DNA of 64,000 nt from Streptomyces natalensis ATCC 27448. GTDB taxonomy: Bacteria; Actinomycetota; Actinomycetes; Streptomycetales; Streptomycetaceae. Both the position numbers and the translations under genes were made by a program. Shown piece by piece: positions 62,284 through 64,000 of this stretch (position 1 is the stretch's first letter; each line of letters begins with the position of its first letter). The notes beneath the pieces are model-generated. The model searched no databases, was not told the origin of the DNA, and saw only the letters and a program-made list of their open reading frames with translations. The DNA lies in assembly GCF_000935125.1 (NCBI RefSeq), contig NZ_JRKI01000017.1:124001-188000 (forward strand), written 5' to 3'.

Positions 62284-62468
62284 ATCTCCAGGATCGGCCC
62301 TCGGGGCTCAAATCCGCTGTTCAGCGCGGCTAGCGTGCTTCTCGCAAGGCGGGGTTCGTGCCATTGGTGCCGTTCATCGGGGGGCGGCACCGGGCATGCG
62401 TCCCGACCCCCCACGGCTCGTCTCGCCGGCCGCCTCGTCCGGCAGATCCGATGAAGGAGACCCCCACG

Positions 62469-63497
62469 ATGACCGCTCGTCGTCAGGACAGCCGCAAGAC
62501 CGGTCACACGGCCGGCCGCAGGGCCGCCCGGCTCGCCCTGGCGGGCGTGGCACCGCTCGCACTCACCGTCGTGACCGCGGGGCCGGCCGCGGCGCACGGT
62601 TCGATGTCGGACCCCGTCAGCCGGGTCTTCGCGTGCTACGCGGAGGGTCCCGAGAGCCCCAAGTCCGCGGCGTGCAAGGCGGCCGTCCAGGTCGGCGGCG
62701 CGCAGGCGCTCTACGACTGGAACGCGGTGCGGGACGGCAACGCGGCGGGCCGGTCGAAGACGAAGATCCCGGACGGGAAGCTGTGCAGCGCCGGCAACCC
62801 GGAGTACAAGGGGCTGGATCTGCCGCGCGGCGACTGGCCGTCGACCGCGATGAAGGCGGGCACGCACACCTTCCACTACAAGGCGACCGCCCCGCACAAG
62901 GGCAGCTTCGAGCTGTACCTCACCAAGGCCGGCTACGACCCGGCCAAACCGCTGAAGTGGTCGGACCTGGAGGCCAAGCCGTTCGCGAAGGTGACCGACC
63001 CGAAGCTGACGAACGGGGAGTACGTCTTCGCCGGGAAGGTCCCGCAGCGCACCGGGCGGCAGCTGATCTACAGCATCTGGCAGCGGTCGGACAGCCCGGA
63101 GGCGTTCTACACCTGCTCCGATGTGGTGTTCGGGAAGGACAACGGCGGGTCCGCGGGCTCCGGTGCGACCCCTGCGCCGACCGCCTCCGCGCCGACGGAC
63201 CGTCAGATCGCGGCGGGGGCGGACAAGTCATCGATGAAGTCGATGAACATGAGCCACGGCGGCCATGGGACCGGCACCGCGCACGGCTCCGCCACGGACG
63301 GCTCCGCCGCGGTGCATGACAAGGCGGCCGGTGGCGCGCACCCGGACGCCGTGGTCCGCCCGGCCGGTGGCAAGCACCTGGCCGAAACCGGCGGTGACAG
63401 CTCGACCGCCCCGCTCGCGATCAGCGGCGCCGCCGTCCTGGCCGCGGGCGCCGGGGTCCTGTTCGCCACCACTCGCCGCAGGGGAGCCCGCCGCTGA
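62469..63497 (+). CDS. Cell-wall-anchored AA10 lytic polysaccharide monooxygenase
   Basis: A 342-residue precursor. The signal peptide ends before His43, which becomes the N-terminal copper ligand (HGSMSDPVSR), and the second brace histidine lies in TAPH. The AA10 domain oxidatively cleaves chitin or cellulose. The linker has SSMKSMNMSHGGHGTG, rich in Met and His. The end is LAETG (304-308), a hydrophobic segment and a basic tail, the sortase E signal. The ATG at 62469 follows AAGGAG. Confidence 0.94.
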   Translation: MTARRQDSRKTGHTAGRRAARLALAGVAPLALTVVTAGPAAAHGSMSDPVSRVFACYAEGPESPKSAACKAAVQVGGAQALYDWNAVRDGNAAGRSKTKIPDGKLCSAGNPEYKGLDLPRGDWPSTAMKAGTHTFHYKATAPHKGSFELYLTKAGYDPAKPLKWSDLEAKPFAKVTDPKLTNGEYVFAGKVPQRTGRQLIYSIWQRSDSPEAFYTCSDVVFGKDNGGSAGSGATPAPTASAPTDRQIAAGADKSSMKSMNMSHGGHGTGTAHGSATDGSAAVHDKAAGGAHPDAVVRPAGGKHLAETGGDSSTAPLAISGAAVLAAGAGVLFATTRRRGARR

Positions 63498-63536
63498 CAG
63501 TCCCGTACGACGCCGGCTCCGGCCGGCACCCAGGCC

Positions 63537-63565
63537 CGCCGGGGCCGCCTGCGACGGCCCCGGCG
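63537..63565 (+). terminator. Terminator after the LPMO gene
   Basis: Perfect 11-bp arms (CGCCGGGGCCG and complement) with a 7-nt loop, 40 bp after the stop. Confidence 0.75.
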
Positions 63566-63569
63566 CACC

Positions 63570-63610
63570 GTGACGCCGTCCCCTCCCCGCCCCGGAGGGG
63601 GCGGCGTCAC
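63570..63610. terminator. Second, bidirectional terminator between LPMO and Lrp genes
   Basis: 17-bp arms with one mismatch (GTGACGCCGTCCCCTCC) and a 7-nt loop. The right arm overlaps the Lrp stop codon. Confidence 0.8.
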
Positions 63611-64000
63611 ACCGTCAGCGGTCCGATGACGTCATTGGCGACATGCTGGTAGATCACCGAGCTGCGGCAGTCGACGACCTCCCGGCGTTTGAAGACGCTG
63701 TCCATCAACAGCGTGTGCAGCCGGTCGAGGTCCGGTACGGCGACATGGACCAGGAAGTCGTCGCCGCCCGCCACGACATAGATGTTGAGCACCTCGGGCA
63801 GCGAGACCAGGAACGCCTTGAAGCGCTCGATGACCTCGCGGTTCATGGGACGGATCCGGATGGTGAGCAGGGCCTGTACGGGGCGGTTGAGGGCGCCCAG
63901 GTCCACCGTCGCGCGATAGCCGGTGATCACCCCGCGGGCGCGGAGCGCACGGACCCGTTCCAGGCAGGTGGAGGGGGCGATGCCGAGTTTGTGGGCGAGT
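63607..64000 (-). CDS. Lrp/AsnC-family regulator (5' end beyond the window)
   Basis: The last 130 or so codons are present. The helix-turn-helix (LAHKLGIAPSTCLERVRALRARGVI) reaches the window edge, and the RAM effector domain (NIYVVAGGDDFLVHVAVPDLD) is complete. These regulators sense amino acids or related metabolites. The true start lies to the right of base 64000. Confidence 0.93.
   Translation of the reverse strand, partial: LAHKLGIAPSTCLERVRALRARGVITGYRATVDLGALNRPVQALLTIRIRPMNREVIERFKAFLVSLPEVLNIYVVAGGDDFLVHVAVPDLDRLHTLLMDSVFKRREVVDCRSSVIYQHVANDVIGPLTV

Noticed and set aside
62193..62468. Search for a DasR or CebR operator before the LPMO
   Set aside because: No ACTGGTCTAGACCAGT-like or CebR-like palindrome was seen.

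Overview
The window is about 64 kb of very GC-rich actinobacterial chromosome, almost certainly Streptomyces. The evidence is a chaplin gene, an LAxTG-type sortase substrate, many TetR, GntR, LysR and two-component regulators, GTG starts with GGAGG-type ribosome sites, and Streptomyces-typical families such as the DUF5925 AAA ATPase, tandem DUF202 genes and a SoxR regulator. I found no rRNA, tRNA, CRISPR array, prophage or biosynthetic megacluster. It reads as accessory chromosome rich in catabolism, secretion and regulation.

Layout. 0-5 kb: the end of an unidentified gene, an ABC-F ATPase with a long leader, a cytochrome P450 facing a thioredoxin-like 2Fe-2S ferredoxin, and an OmpR-type two-component pair. 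6-9 kb: a quinone reductase with its ArsR regulator, then an MsrPQ-like molybdoenzyme and cytochrome b. 9-16 kb: a copper amine oxidase, APC permease and helical-repeat protein operon, a KstD-like flavoprotein and a DMT transporter. 16.6-17 kb: a nested long inverted repeat that looks like a MITE or a structured RNA. 17-19 kb: Nudix, two DUF202 proteins, a metallo-beta-lactamase-fold enzyme. 19.4-25 kb: a fatty-acid-like module (ACAD10/11-type phosphotransferase, acyl-CoA dehydrogenase, TetR, acyl-CoA ligase, SDR) whose two outer promoters carry the same palindromic operator. 25-35 kb: exo-muramidase NamZ, alpha/beta hydrolase, LysR, penicillin acylase, zinc-ribbon protein, BKACE enzyme, amidase. 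35-39 kb: SoxR, MaoC hydratase and TetR with a shared operator, a TnpB relic fused to the start of another TetR gene, a urea transporter, a chaplin. 39-47.5 kb: alcohol and aldehyde dehydrogenases, a secreted protein, a solo TnpB element, TetR, homogentisate dioxygenase, GntR. 47.5-64 kb: MFS transporter, an orphan type ISP specificity-domain protein, a small basic protein, GDSL lipase, DUF1275, DUF5925 AAA ATPase, a NarL-type system, DDAH, GntR, asparagine synthetase, double GNAT, methyltransferase, a cell-wall LPMO and an Lrp regulator cut by the window end.

The genes work as several small self-regulated modules: amine oxidation, acyl-CoA metabolism, aromatic (tyrosine) degradation, and aldehyde or alcohol oxidation. 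Each sits near a local regulator and often a visible palindrome. The most unusual features are non-coding or repeat-based. They are four copies of a palindromic repeat of about 40 bp sitting in frame inside genes, recurring tandem duplications at stop codons, the 330-bp nested inverted repeat, a TnpB relic that supplies the ribosome site of a regulator, and a six-fold TCCGGA repeat upstream of a sensor kinase operon.
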